From the NCBI GenBank assembly GCA_036365145.1, contig JAEOAD010000001.1, forward strand, positions 104,409,001 through 104,473,000: a stretch of DNA of 64,000 nucleotides, given 5' to 3'. The DNA is from Orientallactaga sibirica. Taxonomy: Eukaryota; Chordata; Mammalia; Rodentia; Dipodidae. Position 1 is the first letter of the stretch. The number at the start of each line of letters is the position of its first letter. The notes beneath the pieces were generated by a model. It did no database searches. It was not told the DNA's origin and worked only from the letters and a program-made list of their open reading frames with translations. This document shows positions 42,474 through 52,777 of the stretch, in pieces. Position numbers and translations under genes: made by a program.

Positions 42474-42690
42474 ATGGGGACTGGGGAGAAAGCTTAGTGG
42501 GTAAAACACTTGCCACACAAGCATGAGGACATGAGTTTGGATCCCCAGCCCCCATGGAAATGCCAGGTTTGTATGGCAGCCACCTGTGATCCTAGTACTC
42601 TGGAAATGAAGAGAGGGATCAACCCGGCTAGCTAGAACCAGCAAGCACTGGGTTTAAATGGGAAACCATGCCTCGATAAAAATAAAGTGG
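42474..42690 (+). mobile_element. B3/RSINE1-like SINE
   Basis: GGGGACTGGGGAGAAAGCTTAG, GAGTTTGGATCCCCAGCCC, GGCTAGCTAGAACCAGCAAG and CATGCCTCGATAAAAATAAA. Confidence 0.75.
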
Positions 42691-42973
42691 ATTTGTTTTA
42701 GGTCTACTTCAGTGATGGGCTCTTAGGAGCCTCTGGATCTTTGGTTTGATAGGTGTTGGGTGTCCTCAGTATCTATCTCCTTCACCCTTGTGCTGATATC
42801 ATGTTCACAGAGAAAGCAGCACTCTTGCTCATCTCCCCCCTCCTCTGTGGTTTCAGCTGGGGCCAGGGGAAGTGCAATGGGCAGTTTCTCTCCACAGGTC
42901 CCTCTTCCATCTGAAAAAGAGAAGGAGATTCTCCAACTGAAAGTGACGTCAGCACAGGTTAAAAGGGATAACT
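42691..42973. other. Unique sequence
   Basis: Nothing recognised. Confidence 0.5.
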
Positions 42974-42985
42974 ATTGTTAGTTTA

Positions 42986-43150
42986 TTTATTTTATTTTTA
43001 TTTTTTATTTTCGAGGTAGGGTCTCACTCTAGCTCAGGCTGATCTGGAATTCACTATGTAGTCTCAGGGTGGCCTTGAACTCACAGCAATCCTCCTACCT
43101 CTGCCTCCCGAGTGCTGGGATCCGAGGCATGTGCCACCACACCCAGCTCC
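42986..43150 (-). mobile_element. B1 SINE, antisense, with TSD
   Basis: Complete antisense B1 with a TTTTA-rich tail. ATTGTTAGTTTA at 42974-42985 and 43151-43162. Confidence 0.95.
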
Positions 43151-43162
43151 ATTGTTAGTTTA

Positions 43163-43524
43163 GAGAGAATTTAATGGGTGTAGGCCCTCTTGTAGCCCAA
43201 GATTGGTAGGAGCTTGATATTGAAGAGCAAACTCGTTATCTGGATATGATTTTGACACACACACACCCACACACACTATGGTCTCATTCATTAGGCCACT
43301 GTGACTTAGGACTCCAAGTAAACTGCTCCCTTTGTTTAAACAAAGATCCCAAATGAGGGAGAAAACAAGGTGGCCCTGAAGTCAACTCCGTCCACTGCAC
43401 GAACAAACTACAGGGTTTGTCTGTGGTGCGAGAGATGGTTAGGCAGGAACCACAACATCTATGTACATCCTAATTCTTCCCTTCTTCCACTTCCTCTAAG
43501 AACTGAGATTCAAGCATGCTCCAA
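43163..43524. other. Unique sequence
   Basis: Short (CA)n at about 43257-43275. No gene recognised. Confidence 0.45.
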
Positions 43525-43614
43525 TCGAGCTTTACATGGGTACTGGGGGATCAAACCCAGGTTGTTAGGCTTTGCAGACAAGTGCCTTAACCACAGAGAA
43601 ATCCCTCCAGCCCC
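43525..43614 (-). mobile_element. DIP SINE, antisense, 5' half only
   Basis: Begins inside the body (AGCTTTACATGGGTACTGGG) and ends ATCCCTCCAGCCC. The rest of the element is absent. Confidence 0.85.
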
Positions 43615-44029
43615 TCAATAAAACTATTTTTTTTTTGAGTTTTGACAAAATTTATTGGTATTTTAGTAAAGACATTCATTTCAGTCATTTCTCTCTCCTT
43701 AACCTTAGATTAACATTTCATTTGGGTCAAGTAAAGAATATGTAGGAGAGAGATGTTACAAACAGTAAATGGACAAAATGAATACTTTGTCTATAGAAAA
43801 GTTAAATTTATATATCTTGACATAATTAAATCATGAAAGAACTAATAGTGCTATGTGCCTTTCCATTGTGTTACTTAGGGCTTATTCTAAACTTAAATTT
43901 AAGTGAACAGAGTGTTAAGAATATCCACAAGCTACTTTCAAGAATTATTACCTATTAAAAGAGCTTAGCAAATAGTCACCACCAATAAAAATAAAATTCT
44001 CAGAAGCTGCCTCCAAATTTAGCTTTGCA

Positions 44030-44077
44030 GGGTTTATATATATATATATATTTTATATATATATATATATTTTATAT

Positions 44078-44104
<27 letters not shown>
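44030..44104 (+). repeat. (TA)n-rich microsatellite
   Basis: TATATA and TTTTATAT repeats forming the tail of the neighbouring antisense DIP. The Ile/Tyr frames are artefacts. Confidence 0.92.
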
Positions 44105-44111
<7 letters not shown>

Positions 44112-44356
44112 ATTTTTGGAGAGAGACACAGAGAGAGAGACAGAGAGAGGGGGAGAGGTAGACAGATAGAGAATGGGCATGCCAGCAGTCTCTCAGCTGC
44201 TGTGAATGAAATCCAGATGCGTGCTCCCCCTTGCGGGCAGGTGCATTGCGCCCTTGTGTCACTTTGCATCTGGCTAAACGTGGGACCTGGAGATTGGAAC
44301 CAGGTTCTTAGGCTTAGCAGGCAGGCGCCTTAACCACTAAGCCATCTCTCCAGCCC
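44105..44356 (-). mobile_element. DIP SINE, long subfamily, antisense
   Basis: GGAGAGAGACACAGAGAGAG, CTCAGCTGCTGTGAATGAA, CCCCCTTGCGGGCAGGTGC and TGGCTAAACGTGGG to CCATCTCTCCAGCCC. AGCTTTGCAG before the (TA)n (44020) and AGCTTTGTAG after it (44357) form the TSD. Confidence 0.94.
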
Positions 44357-45078
44357 AGCTTTGTAGTTTTTAAGGGAACCGTACCATTTTGTCTGTGACT
44401 ATGCACTCAATCGTGCATATGTGCAATTATGACTAGGAATTTAATTAACACATTAGGGGGAAACGTCCATATACAATACAAAAATACAAAACAAATATCC
44501 TACAGTACTCAAATCTTGCAGAATATATGTGGTAAAAGGTTCCACAAAATATGTTTGAAGATGCATTTTCTTTCCTTCTATTTCAGTAAATAAAATGTGT
44601 TTTTGAGGCCATTGGTCAGTACATACATACTTAGAATTACAGGAAATTTTGTAGTGAGTTCAATTCAACTAACAACTTATTAACAAGTCAGTTGGTCACA
44701 GAAAGTACATCGTCTCAATTTCCTATCTTCATACAATGTTATACGTTTTTTGGTTTTTTTTTTTTTCTTTTCTTTTTTTTTTTTTTTTTTTTTGGTATTT
44801 AAGCCTTTAAAAAAATGAAAATCAGCCAAATACAGCAGTATGTACATTTACGTTTTTGGTGATAGTTTGTATTTTAAAGAAACAGCTTCCTTATGATCTA
44901 CCTCAAGTTTTGGTGGAAATGCTTACACAGAAGTAGGAACAAAAACCAAGAGAAGCACATTCCAAATACTGATTTACTTTGGTAGCAAATAACATTCTTT
45001 GATGACAAATGAAGGTAGACAAAATCCTTTAAAGTGAAGTGGGATATTTTAAATACTCAGTACTTCACATAAAAAATT

Positions 45079-45250
45079 TAAAAAAAAAATATTTTTTTGG
45101 TTTTGCGAGGTAGGATTTCGCTGTTTCACTCTAGCTCAGACTGACCTGGAATTCACTGTGTAGTCTCAGGTTGGCCTAGAACTCATAGCCATCCTCCTAC
45201 CTCTGCCTCCCAAGTGCTGGGATTAAAGGCATGTGCCACCACGCCTGGTT
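45079..45250 (-). mobile_element. B1 SINE, antisense
   Basis: GGTTTTGCGAGGTAGGATTTC to CCACCACGCCTGG. TTTAATTTTTT-like flanks suggest a low-complexity target. Confidence 0.92.
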
Positions 45251-45893
45251 TAATTTTTTAAGAGCTAAGCATCTATATTCACCGATAGCAATGCAATACC
45301 TAGTATATGATGACGTGAAACAAACAAAACAGAAAAGGCCCATAAGAAGGAAAAGAAAGGTCTCATTTTCTCTAAATTTACTTTCAGTAACATTTTCTTC
45401 TCAATACAATACTCCCTCTGTCTATAAGGCTATTCCTGAGAGCCAGACAGTTTAGGAAACAAGGGAATGAAGTTAGGAAAGTAAAAGGGTACCATTTCTG
45501 ATTTCTTTATTATCTGTAACTTTTGGAAACTAATCACATGAAGCTATAAAATTAGCAAATGTCCTGAAATCTGTATACAAAACATAAATAACCTCTAATT
45601 TCAAGCTCTCATTTATTAGTGTACCACTCAATCTTTAAAAAAAATGAAAATTTCAAAAAGGTGGCTACAAAGATAGTCATACCATTCTTTAAAAAAAAGG
45701 AACTGTTCCTTTTAACTTTATGCCCACCCCACACCCATTTTCAAAAAGCATCCCTTAACTGTCTTGGCCATGGACATTTCCAAGACGAGACTTTATATTT
45801 TGTTCCCACAGCTTCTGGTTATCAGAAAACCCATGCTTCCCCTTATTGAAGGAGTTTGGTCCAGCTGGTGTTGATGTATTCCTTCCAGTATTC

Positions 45894-46072
45894 TTTCTTT
45901 CTTTCTTCTTTTTTTTTTTTTTTTTTTTTTTTTTGAGGTAGGGTCTCACTCTAGACCAGGCTGATCTAGAATTCACTCTGTAGTCTACAGGTGGCCTCGA
46001 ACTCACAGCAATCCTCCTACCTTTGCCTCTTGAGTGCTGGGATTAAAGGCGTGAGCCACCATGCCTGGCTCT
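45894..46072 (-). mobile_element. B1 SINE, antisense, with TSD
   Basis: (CTTT)n and T-run, then a complete antisense B1. CCTTCCAGTATTCTT (45883) and CCTTCCAATATTCTT (46074) form a 15-bp TSD with one mismatch. Confidence 0.95.
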
Positions 46073-46115
46073 CCCTTCCAATATTCTTCATCATCATCTA
46101 ATTACAGCTATTTTA

Positions 46116-46290
46116 AGGAACATTCTAATTTAATTTTTTAATTAAATTTTTACTTGTATCAATTATTAGAAGTAGAAATGAAAAAAATAATGGACTTAGT
46201 AGCTGCTCACTAAATGATAACTATCATTATTTTTATATGTATGTTTTGATTGAATTAATATTTCTTTTTAAATAAATTCTGAGGATTTTT
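46116..46290. other. AT-rich sequence
   Basis: TTAATT-rich sequence. Nothing recognised. Confidence 0.4.
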
Positions 46291-46487
46291 ATATATTTAT
46301 TTTATTTATTTGAGAGAGAGAAAGGCAGATAGAGAGAAGGGCACACCAGGGCCTTCAGCCACTTTAAATGAACTCCAGACACATGCACCATCTTGTACAT
46401 CTGACTTATGTGGGTCCTGGGGAATTGAACTTGGGTCCTTTGGCTTTGCAGGCAAGTGCCTTCACCTCTAAGCCATCTCTCCAACCT
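46291..46487 (-). mobile_element. DIP SINE, antisense
   Basis: TTTATTTTATTTATTTGAGAG to CCATCTCTCCAACC. Confidence 0.93.
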
Positions 46488-46788
46488 AGAATTAATACTT
46501 CTAATGAATTATCCAGAACACAGTATAAGTGAGGCATCAATCAACTCAGGAAGGGCTTATGAGCCTAAACGTAAATTGAGAAGGATCCAAAACATTAAGT
46601 GAAGTTAGGGAGCTTCTTTGTCTCTGCCCATTCCAGGTTCATGAGACTACAGAAGCAAGCACAGGCTGCATGGAATTCCCTATAGAAAGTCTTTCCGAGC
46701 TCATTGGATTCCCTGGAAAAGAATTTGAAGCAAGCACTCAGCAGCAAGTATTTTTCTTTGGAAAAGATACCAGGAAGCAGGAGAGAGG
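46488..46788. other. Unique sequence
   Basis: Nothing recognised. Confidence 0.5.
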
Positions 46789-47045
46789 TGTCTTAGTCTA
46801 TTTTTGGTTACAACACTAGAATGCCTGAGACTAGATAATTTTAAAAGAAAAGAGGTTTGTGTGGGCTCTCTGTTCTGGAAGCTGGAAAGCCCAATTGCAG
46901 GGCACCAACATCTGCTGTCTGTCTGCTTCTGGTAAAATCCTCCTTTCCACTGCTTCAGTCACGGGGTCAAAATAACAGGGAAAACGGGCACATGAAGTAG
47001 ACAGGAAAGAATCTTAAAGAGCCAGTCTATTCCCATCCCAAAAGT
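46789..47045 (-). mobile_element. MST-like MaLR LTR, antisense
   Basis: TGTCTTAGTCTATTTTTGG, CCTGAGACTAGATAATTTT, GTTCTGGAAGCTGGAAAGCC and CTTAAAGAGCCAGTCTATTC are reverse MST-type motifs. A (TG)n follows. Confidence 0.72.
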
Positions 47046-47057
47046 TCATCTCATTAT

Positions 47058-47145
47058 TTGTGTGTGTGTGTGTGTGTGTGTGTGTAGCATGTGTGGTGGT
47101 GGTGTGTATGTATATGTGTGGTATATGCATGTGTATGTGAGAGAG
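47058..47145 (+). repeat. (TG)n and TG-rich tract
   Basis: About 14 TG units at 47058-47085, then TGTGGTG/TATGTG variants. It accounts for the His/Thr-rich end of the 188-codon minus frame 47054-47620. Confidence 0.93.
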
Positions 47146-47219
47146 AGGGGGTGGGGAGTGGCACTGAGGTCCCTAGTAAAAGTATTTTGTAAGGTATCAT
47201 GGTCAAAATTCTGAGATGA

Positions 47220-47517
47220 AGGCTGGGGAGAGGGCTCCGTGGGTAAGTATACCTCCTGCACAAGCACAAGGGTCCTTGAGGGCTTGAGACCACCTGGGTT
47301 TGATTACTTAGGACCCATGTAAACAGCTGGGCAGAGCCGCACACATCTGTAACCCCAGTCCTGCGGGAAGCAGAGATACAAGACTCACTTGGAAAAACCA
47401 GTGCTCCACAGGCAGAGAGAGACTCTGTCTCAAGGAAATACAAAGATGACAGGAAGGACACCTGGCATTCTCCCCTGGCGTCCAGCCACCTACAGGCGCC
47501 ATCCGCACATACACATG
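47220..47517 (+). mobile_element. B3/RSINE1-like SINE
   Basis: AGGCTGGGGAGAGGGCTCC, GCTGGGCAGAGCCGCACAC, CAGAGAGAGACTCTGTCTC and GCCATCCGCACATACACATG. Confidence 0.75.
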
Positions 47518-47565
47518 CCTCCCGAGTGCTGGGATTAAAGGTGTGCGCCACCACAGCCGGCTTTA
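47518..47565 (-). mobile_element. B1 fragment, antisense
   Basis: Only the last ~48 nt (CCTCCCGAGTGCTGGGATTA to CCACAGCCGGC), fused directly to the preceding SINE without its T-run. Confidence 0.9.
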
Positions 47566-47584
47566 AAAACATTAAAAAACAATA

Positions 47585-48182
47585 CAAAGCCAGAGGATGG
47601 GGAGGAGTGCTGTGGAACACTGTTTTCTGGACATGACATGACCTTCACACACATGAACCCACAGTAGCTGTAGCTACCCACACAAGACCTGCACAGCATT
47701 GGGCCCGTCGGTCACCATTCCTTCACGGATGGGAGGTGGGCTCACGAGGCTCTATGCTCCATGAGGAACTAGTAGCAGTTAATGCAATGGTTGCTTGGGG
47801 AGATATGCTTCAGTTGTATAGCCACTGGCACGTGATCCATGCTCCAGTAAATAACCTCACACATGCTCACACAAGTAACCCTAACTAAATTCAGTGGGTT
47901 ACAAAAAAGAAAAAAAGACATGAAATGAAAGTTGGAGGGGAGCTAGTTAGGAAAGACAAGAGCGCAGGAGTGGATATGAGAGAGTAATGGGGGTAAATGT
48001 GATCAAAATATATTATCTGCTGCTGGGAGTGGTGGTGCACACACCCCTTTAATCCCAGCGCTCAGGAGGAAGGAGGATCACTATGATGGATCACTAGGCT
48101 ACAGTGAGATTCTACTTCAACAAAAGCAAAATAAAATCAAAATACATTATTTAGATTATGAAATTGTTAATGAATTTTAAAA
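47585..48182 (+). mobile_element. L1 3' UTR, split by a B1
   Basis: GGTCACCATTCCTTCACGG, GGTTGCTTGGGGAGATATGC and GGAGTGGATATGAGAGAG then GGGGGTAAATGTGATCAAAA follow the rodent L1 3' end. The same ATTATTTAGATTATGAAATTG ending resumes after the B1. Confidence 0.72.
48020..48128 (+). mobile_element. B1 SINE, internally deleted, with TSD
   Basis: GCTGCTGGGAGTGGTGGTGC to ACTTCAACAAAAG. ATCAAAATATATTATCT (48001) and ATCAAAATACATTATTT (48137) form a 17-bp imperfect TSD. Confidence 0.9.
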
Positions 48183-49240
48183 ACCAGAAGTCTCCACAAT
48201 CAGAGTTGCATGTTAACTCCAGGTCAGCCATTTTAATGGCTGTGCACTTTGCGATGAGTGAGTTCATCTTGCCAGGGTTCTTGTGACATTTATTTCACTC
48301 TATTTTGTTTCCTATGGGTAACTCATACTTGCAAAGCATTCAGTGTACCACTGAGCTCCTTCCCCAGAAAGTCCATAAAACACTAACACAGGAGTTGCTA
48401 TGAAGACATTGTTAGTAATGAATAGTATTCTATATGATGCAAGTGGGTCTGATTCCAATTAAGAACAGATTCAAAGCTTCCCTGGGAGTGGAAGTTTCAC
48501 CAGTGAATGGTGTCTCAAACTTGACTTTGCCCATCACCTGTCTGACAGATTTCTGACTTGCCTGAGCAGCCCCTCCTGCTCAATGGCATACGATCCATTC
48601 CTTTTAGTAAAGTTCTCCATATAGAGCTCATACTGGCTCTGGATTACTGACAGACTCCAATTCCTCCTGACCTCAGACTCTAAGATGAAACACTGCCTGC
48701 CTCTCACAGCAGTTACGGCAATTAATGAGAATGCCAGTGGGGGTGTTTAAGCACAACGAATTACTCACTCACTGTCCGGTCTTGTTCTGTTTTGTTTATA
48801 GCAAGGATGTTGGATGGGGAAAATAGCCAGTACTTCTTTTCCTCTTCCTATGCACACCTTGCTGTATAGCAAAGAAGCATGCTGTCAAGACATCACAGCC
48901 TGGCTACGTGACTCAGTTTAGCAGTGGGCTATTGGTAAATGTGATGCAGACAGAGACTTGAAGACAATGATGTGTCGGGTTTGTCTTCTTTTGTTACACT
49001 GAGAAGTACTTCCCACCATGGAAAGATGTCCAGGCATCTTGAGAGACGATGTAAGGCACATCGTACAGTCACAAACTCCACAGGAAGAGAGCCTCTTAGC
49101 TGATAGCAGTTCATCGCAGATGGAGGAGTGACCTGAGTTGACATCAGAAGAATGGTTCCACTGAGGCCATGCCAGATTACAGACCCACAGATCATTCACT
49201 GAACAGATAATTGTTTCATATGCAACTATATTTCGGAGAA
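48183..49240. other. Unique sequence, about 1 kb
   Basis: Single-copy. The 121-codon minus frame at 48918-49283 starts inside a B1 and has no recognised domain. Confidence 0.45.
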
Positions 49241-49250
49241 GGAGTAACTT

Positions 49251-49294
49251 GTTTTGTTTTGTTTTTTCAAGGTAGGGTCTCATCTAGCCCAGGA
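49251..49294 (-). mobile_element. B1 fragment, antisense, same-site insertion 1
   Basis: Only ~30 nt of the B1 right end with a TTTTG-rich tail. GGAGTAACTT on both sides (49241-49250 and 49295-49304). Confidence 0.88.
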
Positions 49295-49304
49295 GGAGTA
49301 ACTT

Positions 49305-49475
49305 TTTTTTTTTTTTTTTTTTTGGTTTTTTTTTTTTTCGAGGTAAGGTCTCACTCTGGCTCAGGCTGACCTGGAATTCATTGTGTAATCTCAGGGTGGC
49401 CTCGAACTCTCAGTGATCCTCCTACCTCTGCCTCCTGAGGGCTGGGATTAAAGGCATGTGCCACCACACCCAGCA
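49305..49475 (-). mobile_element. B1 SINE, antisense, same-site insertion 2
   Basis: Complete antisense B1. Its TSD GGAGTAACTT (49295) and GGAGTAATTT (49476-49485) reuses the target of the previous fragment. Confidence 0.93.
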
Positions 49476-49619
49476 GGAGTAATTTCTTATACAACAAAAT
49501 CTAACTGGTATGAGAATAAAAAAAGAGAAAGATTCATTTGAAACTTTTCAAACAAATATGTCTTTTTAAACAATAACCACCATCATTAATTTTGACATAG
49601 TGAAATAGGTTTTTCTCCT

Positions 49620-50285
49620 GTGTTTTCAAGTATTTTTATTCATTTGTGTACAAAGGATGGAGGGAGAGAAAGAGAGAGAGAATATGGGCACATTAGGGCC
49701 TCTTGTCTTTGCAAAAGAACTTCAGATGCATGCTCCACTGTTGGGCCCTGCTCGGTGTGAAGCCAAGTGGTTAACCCAGCCAGTCTTGGCCTACTCCCGG
49801 TGAGGCCTAGTTGAACTTCCAGAGCCTGAGTAGAGTTTCGTGACCTGTCCTTGAAGTGACTCAGCACCTAAGCTGAAACTGCCTCTGCCCAGCTGCTGCT
49901 GACGTGGTAAAATACTATTGGCCCTTACACCTTTATCTCATCCTTTTTCCCACCCTCTCTCAAAATATATAAATACCTTCCCATGACAATAAACGGGGAG
50001 ATTCCTGCCTTAGACGGTCTCCGCGGCTCAATGTGGTTTTTCTCCCCCGTGTTTTAGGGGGGAGGGGTTTGAGTCGCCGACACCCGCCTTCCCGCTCAGC
50101 CTCGAGAGAAGCGGCTGGCCCGGTTCTCTCTCTCTTCCACTCCACCTGCCAATGGTGGAGGAAAAAATCACCAGCACTCCACTTTTGTGCATCTGTCTTT
50201 AGGTGGACACTGCAGAATCTAATCTAAGCTATCAGGCTTTGCAAGAAAGTGCCTTTAGCCACTGAACTATCTCCCCAGTTCCCTT
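49620..50285 (-). mobile_element. DIP SINE split by a solo LTR
   Basis: Antisense DIP from GTATTTTTATTCATTTGTG to ATGCTCCAC at 49738, resuming at 50177 (CTCCACTTTTGTGCATCTG) and ending ACTATCTCCCCAGTTCCC. Rather diverged. Confidence 0.87.
49739..50176 (+). mobile_element. Solo LTR, ERVK-type (class II)
   Basis: 438 bp, TG at 49739 and CA at 50176, flanked by perfect 6-bp direct repeats CTCCAC (49733-49738 and 50177-50182). A 6-bp TSD is usual for class II/ERVK elements. TATA-like TATATAAAT at 49966-49974 and AATAAA at 49988-49993, both plus sense, followed by a GC-rich R/U5-like segment. No internal gag, pol or env remains, so it arose by LTR-LTR recombination. Family not named. Confidence 0.92.
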
Positions 50286-50479
50286 CTATTCATTTTGCTA
50301 ATATAAATTGTTACAACTTTTGAAAAGGGAGTTAAGTAACTGGAGATTATATATACATATATATGTATCATATTCAATAACTATATACATACCTTTTAAT
50401 CTAATAATAGTATCCCAATAACATGTTATAAGGAGATAATTAGGAACATTGACATATATTTATGAATAAGGATATTCAA
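50286..50479. other. AT-rich unique sequence
   Basis: Nothing recognised. Confidence 0.4.
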
Positions 50480-50488
50480 TGAGGTAAG

Positions 50489-50652
50489 ATTTTTGTCGTT
50501 GTTTGGTTTTTCGAGGTATGATCTCACTCTAGCCCAGGCTGATCTGACCTGGAATTCACTCTGTAGTCTCAGGGTGACCTTGAACTCACAGAAATCCTCC
50601 TACCTCTACCTCCTACGTGTTGGGATTAAAGGCGTGCACCACCATGCTTGGT
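50489..50652 (-). mobile_element. B1 SINE, antisense, with TSD
   Basis: Antisense B1 with a small internal duplication (CTGATCTGACCTGG). TGAGGTAAG at 50480 and 50653. Confidence 0.93.
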
Positions 50653-50661
50653 GAGGTAAGC

Positions 50662-50844
50662 ATTCTCGAACGTCAATAGGAAGCTATCTAAGAGTAAAGA
50701 AATGGAAACAATTTTTCCAGCAGTAAGAGATTAGTGAATCACTTCTGGTACAACATAATTAAAAATTAGATAATAAATTAACATGCCAAAGATTAAGTGT
50801 TGAGAAGATGTGCTCCTCATAAAATATACAGATCAAACAAACAT
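50662..50844. other. AT-rich unique sequence
   Basis: Nothing recognised. Confidence 0.4.
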
Positions 50845-51092
50845 ACAAGTTGGCTCATGCTTGAAATCCCAGCACTTAGAAAGTGGAGGCGGGTCAGGAG
50901 TCAAGGATAGTTGGAGGCCAACTTGGGCTACATAAGATTGTCTTGGGCTGGAGAGATGGCTTAGAGGTTAAGGCATTTGCCTGCAAAGCCAAAGGATCCC
51001 AGTTCGATTCTCCAGGACCCACATAAGCCAGATGCACAAGGGGGCTCATGCATCTGGAGTTCATTTGCAGTGGCTGGAGGCCCTGGCATGAC

Positions 51093-51129
<37 letters not shown>

Positions 51130-51180
51130 AAACAAATAAATAAAATATTTTTTAAAAGATTGTCTCAAAAACAAAAATGC
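50845..51180 (+). mobile_element. B1/B4-like SINE split by a DIP
   Basis: GTTGGCTCATGCTTGAAATC to GGGCTACATAAGATTGTC, resuming after the DIP with AAGATTGTCTCAAAAAC. Confidence 0.75.
50946..51154 (+). mobile_element. DIP SINE, nested
   Basis: GGGCTGGAGAGATGGCTTAG to AATAAATAAAATATTTTTT. AAGATTGTCT occurs on both sides (50935 and 51156). Confidence 0.94.
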
Positions 51181-51184
51181 ACAG

Positions 51185-51498
51185 AAATACAGATACACAC
51201 ACAAACAAATACAAAAAGCTCGAAAATTAAAGTTATGGAAAAAAAAGATGTACTAGATTAACACTAACAAAAAGAAAATTTGAGTCGAGATATTAGTAAT
51301 AGACAAAATAAAATTTGAAGCAGTTACTTTTAAGGGCAAATAAAAATGTGCTAAATTTACCTTTATATTCTACTGAAAGCTCTAAATACTCTAAAATGAT
51401 ACCATTTAGGTTTTCCTTGATGTAAAGTATCTCTGAAAATTCAGATTCTATTTTAAAATGAGGGGAAGTCATCCTTTTAGAAATAACAATTTTCAAGC
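51185..51498. other. AT-rich unique sequence
   Basis: Nothing recognised. Confidence 0.45.
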
Positions 51499-51640
51499 AG
51501 GACATGGTGGCACACACCTTTAATCCCAGCAATCAGGAGGCAGAGATAGAAGGATTGCTGTGAGTTCAAGGCCACCCTGAGACTACATAGTGAATTCCAG
51601 GTCAGCCTGAGCTAGAGTGAAAAGAAAAATAAATAAATTT
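51499..51640 (+). mobile_element. B1 SINE
   Basis: GCAGGACATGGTGGCACAC to GCCTGAGCTAGAGTGAAAAG. The GACCCTACCTC end is missing. Confidence 0.9.
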
Positions 51641-51839
51641 TTTCTCATTTGAAAAATATTCTAGTGTTCCAGTGTTTCCATATTTCAGTCGACAAACAGT
51701 GTTGTCTAAAAAAGCAAAGTCTAAACGGAAGTTAAGAACCTATAAAATGGAGATAGAGCCCTTAACTGATGTTCCTTCAGATGTAATTCATCCTCCAGCC
51801 CAGGTTGGAATGAAATGCACCAATTTTAAAACTTAAACA
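51641..51839. other. Unique sequence
   Basis: Nothing recognised. Confidence 0.4.
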
Positions 51840-52050
51840 GGGCTGGAGAGATGGCTTAGTGGTTAAGATGTATGCTTGTGAAGCCTAAGGACCCAGGTTC
51901 GATTCTCCAGATGCACATGGTAGTGCATGCATCTGGAGCTCATTTGCAATGGCTAGAGGCCCTGGTGTGCCCATTCTCATTCTCTCTCTCTCTCCCCCTC
52001 TCTCTGTCTCAAATAAATAAATTAAAATAAAATAAAAATTTTAAAAAAAC
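51840..52050 (+). mobile_element. DIP SINE
   Basis: GGGCTGGAGAGATGGCTTAG to AAATTTTAAAAAAAC. ACTTAAAC before and ACGTAAAC after suggest a short TSD. Confidence 0.92.
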
Positions 52051-52058
52051 GTAAACAT

Positions 52059-52423
52059 TGTTGGGTTCCCCCCTAGGGCCAGCCCAGGAGGGACCGCAGA
52101 GTCTCCGCCGAGTAGGGGGTGAGAGGCTTGGAGTCACGACACAGACTCTGGGAGTTGGGTGGAAGCAGGCAGAGGGTGAGCTGCTGCAAACTAGTTTATT
52201 CAAGGAAGTATAGGGGGTTTTAAGGGTTTGGCTGGGCAATCATTGTATGGGTGGTCTCCTCCTTGTGACCCATGACAGCCTGTCTCCAGGCAGATCATCT
52301 CATAGCAGGTTGCTTGTGAGCATGGGACTGTAGCTGTTGTCACACCAGGCCTGTGCAGGATGCCACATCCACAGAAGCCACTTCCTGGTTTCTTTTAGCA
52401 TGTGGTCTGGCTAGGGCCATATA
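52059..52423 (-). mobile_element. Solo LTR, antisense, probably ERVK-type
   Basis: Minus-strand AATAAA at 52195-52200 with a TTAAAA box about 25 nt upstream and a CpG-rich R/U5-like end (52070-52145). AAACAT on both sides (52053-52058 and 52424-52429) is a 6-bp TSD, though in A-rich context. The left end TG is intact; the right end reads TA instead of CA. Family not named. Confidence 0.7.
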
Positions 52424-52578
52424 AAACATTACTAAGTAAGTATTGTGCTTTGGTCATAATCATAAAATTGAATATCTGAGTACAATCCAAAGATAATGAG
52501 TCAGGGATAAGATATATTTTTTAAAGACTATGCAATATTTTAACAAGCTCGTGTTTTTTTCTCAGTGAGAACTGACAA
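52424..52578. other. AT-rich sequence
   Basis: Nothing recognised. Confidence 0.4.
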
Positions 52579-52735
52579 TATAAGCCAGGAATGGTGGCAC
52601 ATGCCTTTAATCCCAGCACTCAAAAGGCTGAGGTAGGAGGATCACTGTGAGTTTGAGGGCAGCCTGGGTTACAGAGTGAGTTTCAGGTCAGCCTGAGCTC
52701 AAGTAAGACCCTACCTTGAAAAAAATATATAAAAA
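52579..52735 (+). mobile_element. B1 SINE
   Basis: AAGCCAGGAATGGTGGCAC to GACCCTACCTTG. AACTGACAATATA before it (52569) recurs at 52734. Confidence 0.94.
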
Positions 52736-52777
52736 CTGACAATATAGATATGTAAAACAGTTTGCTCCAATTGTTTA

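Larger units (their letters stand above)
43636..46115 (-). pseudogene. mRNA-like block: retrocopy or terminal exon, gene unknown
   Basis: Once three later SINE insertions are removed this is about 2 kb of AT-rich single-copy sequence that reads like an mRNA 3' end on the minus strand. The minus strand has AATAAA (43649-43654) about 14 nt before the block ends in an A-run (T-run at 43626-43634). The far end, near 46099, has an ATTAG followed by an open frame starting DDDEEYWKE and stopping within 20 codons. A different frame reading ...[15 protein letters not shown] to a stop at 45755 is also open. I do not recognise the gene. The A-run favours a 5'-truncated processed pseudogene; a genuine last exon with long 3' UTR is the alternative. 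Confidence 0.45.

Noticed and set aside
47054..47620. 188-codon minus-strand open frame
   Set aside because: It runs through a B1 fragment, a B3-like SINE and a (TG)n, so it has no coding origin.
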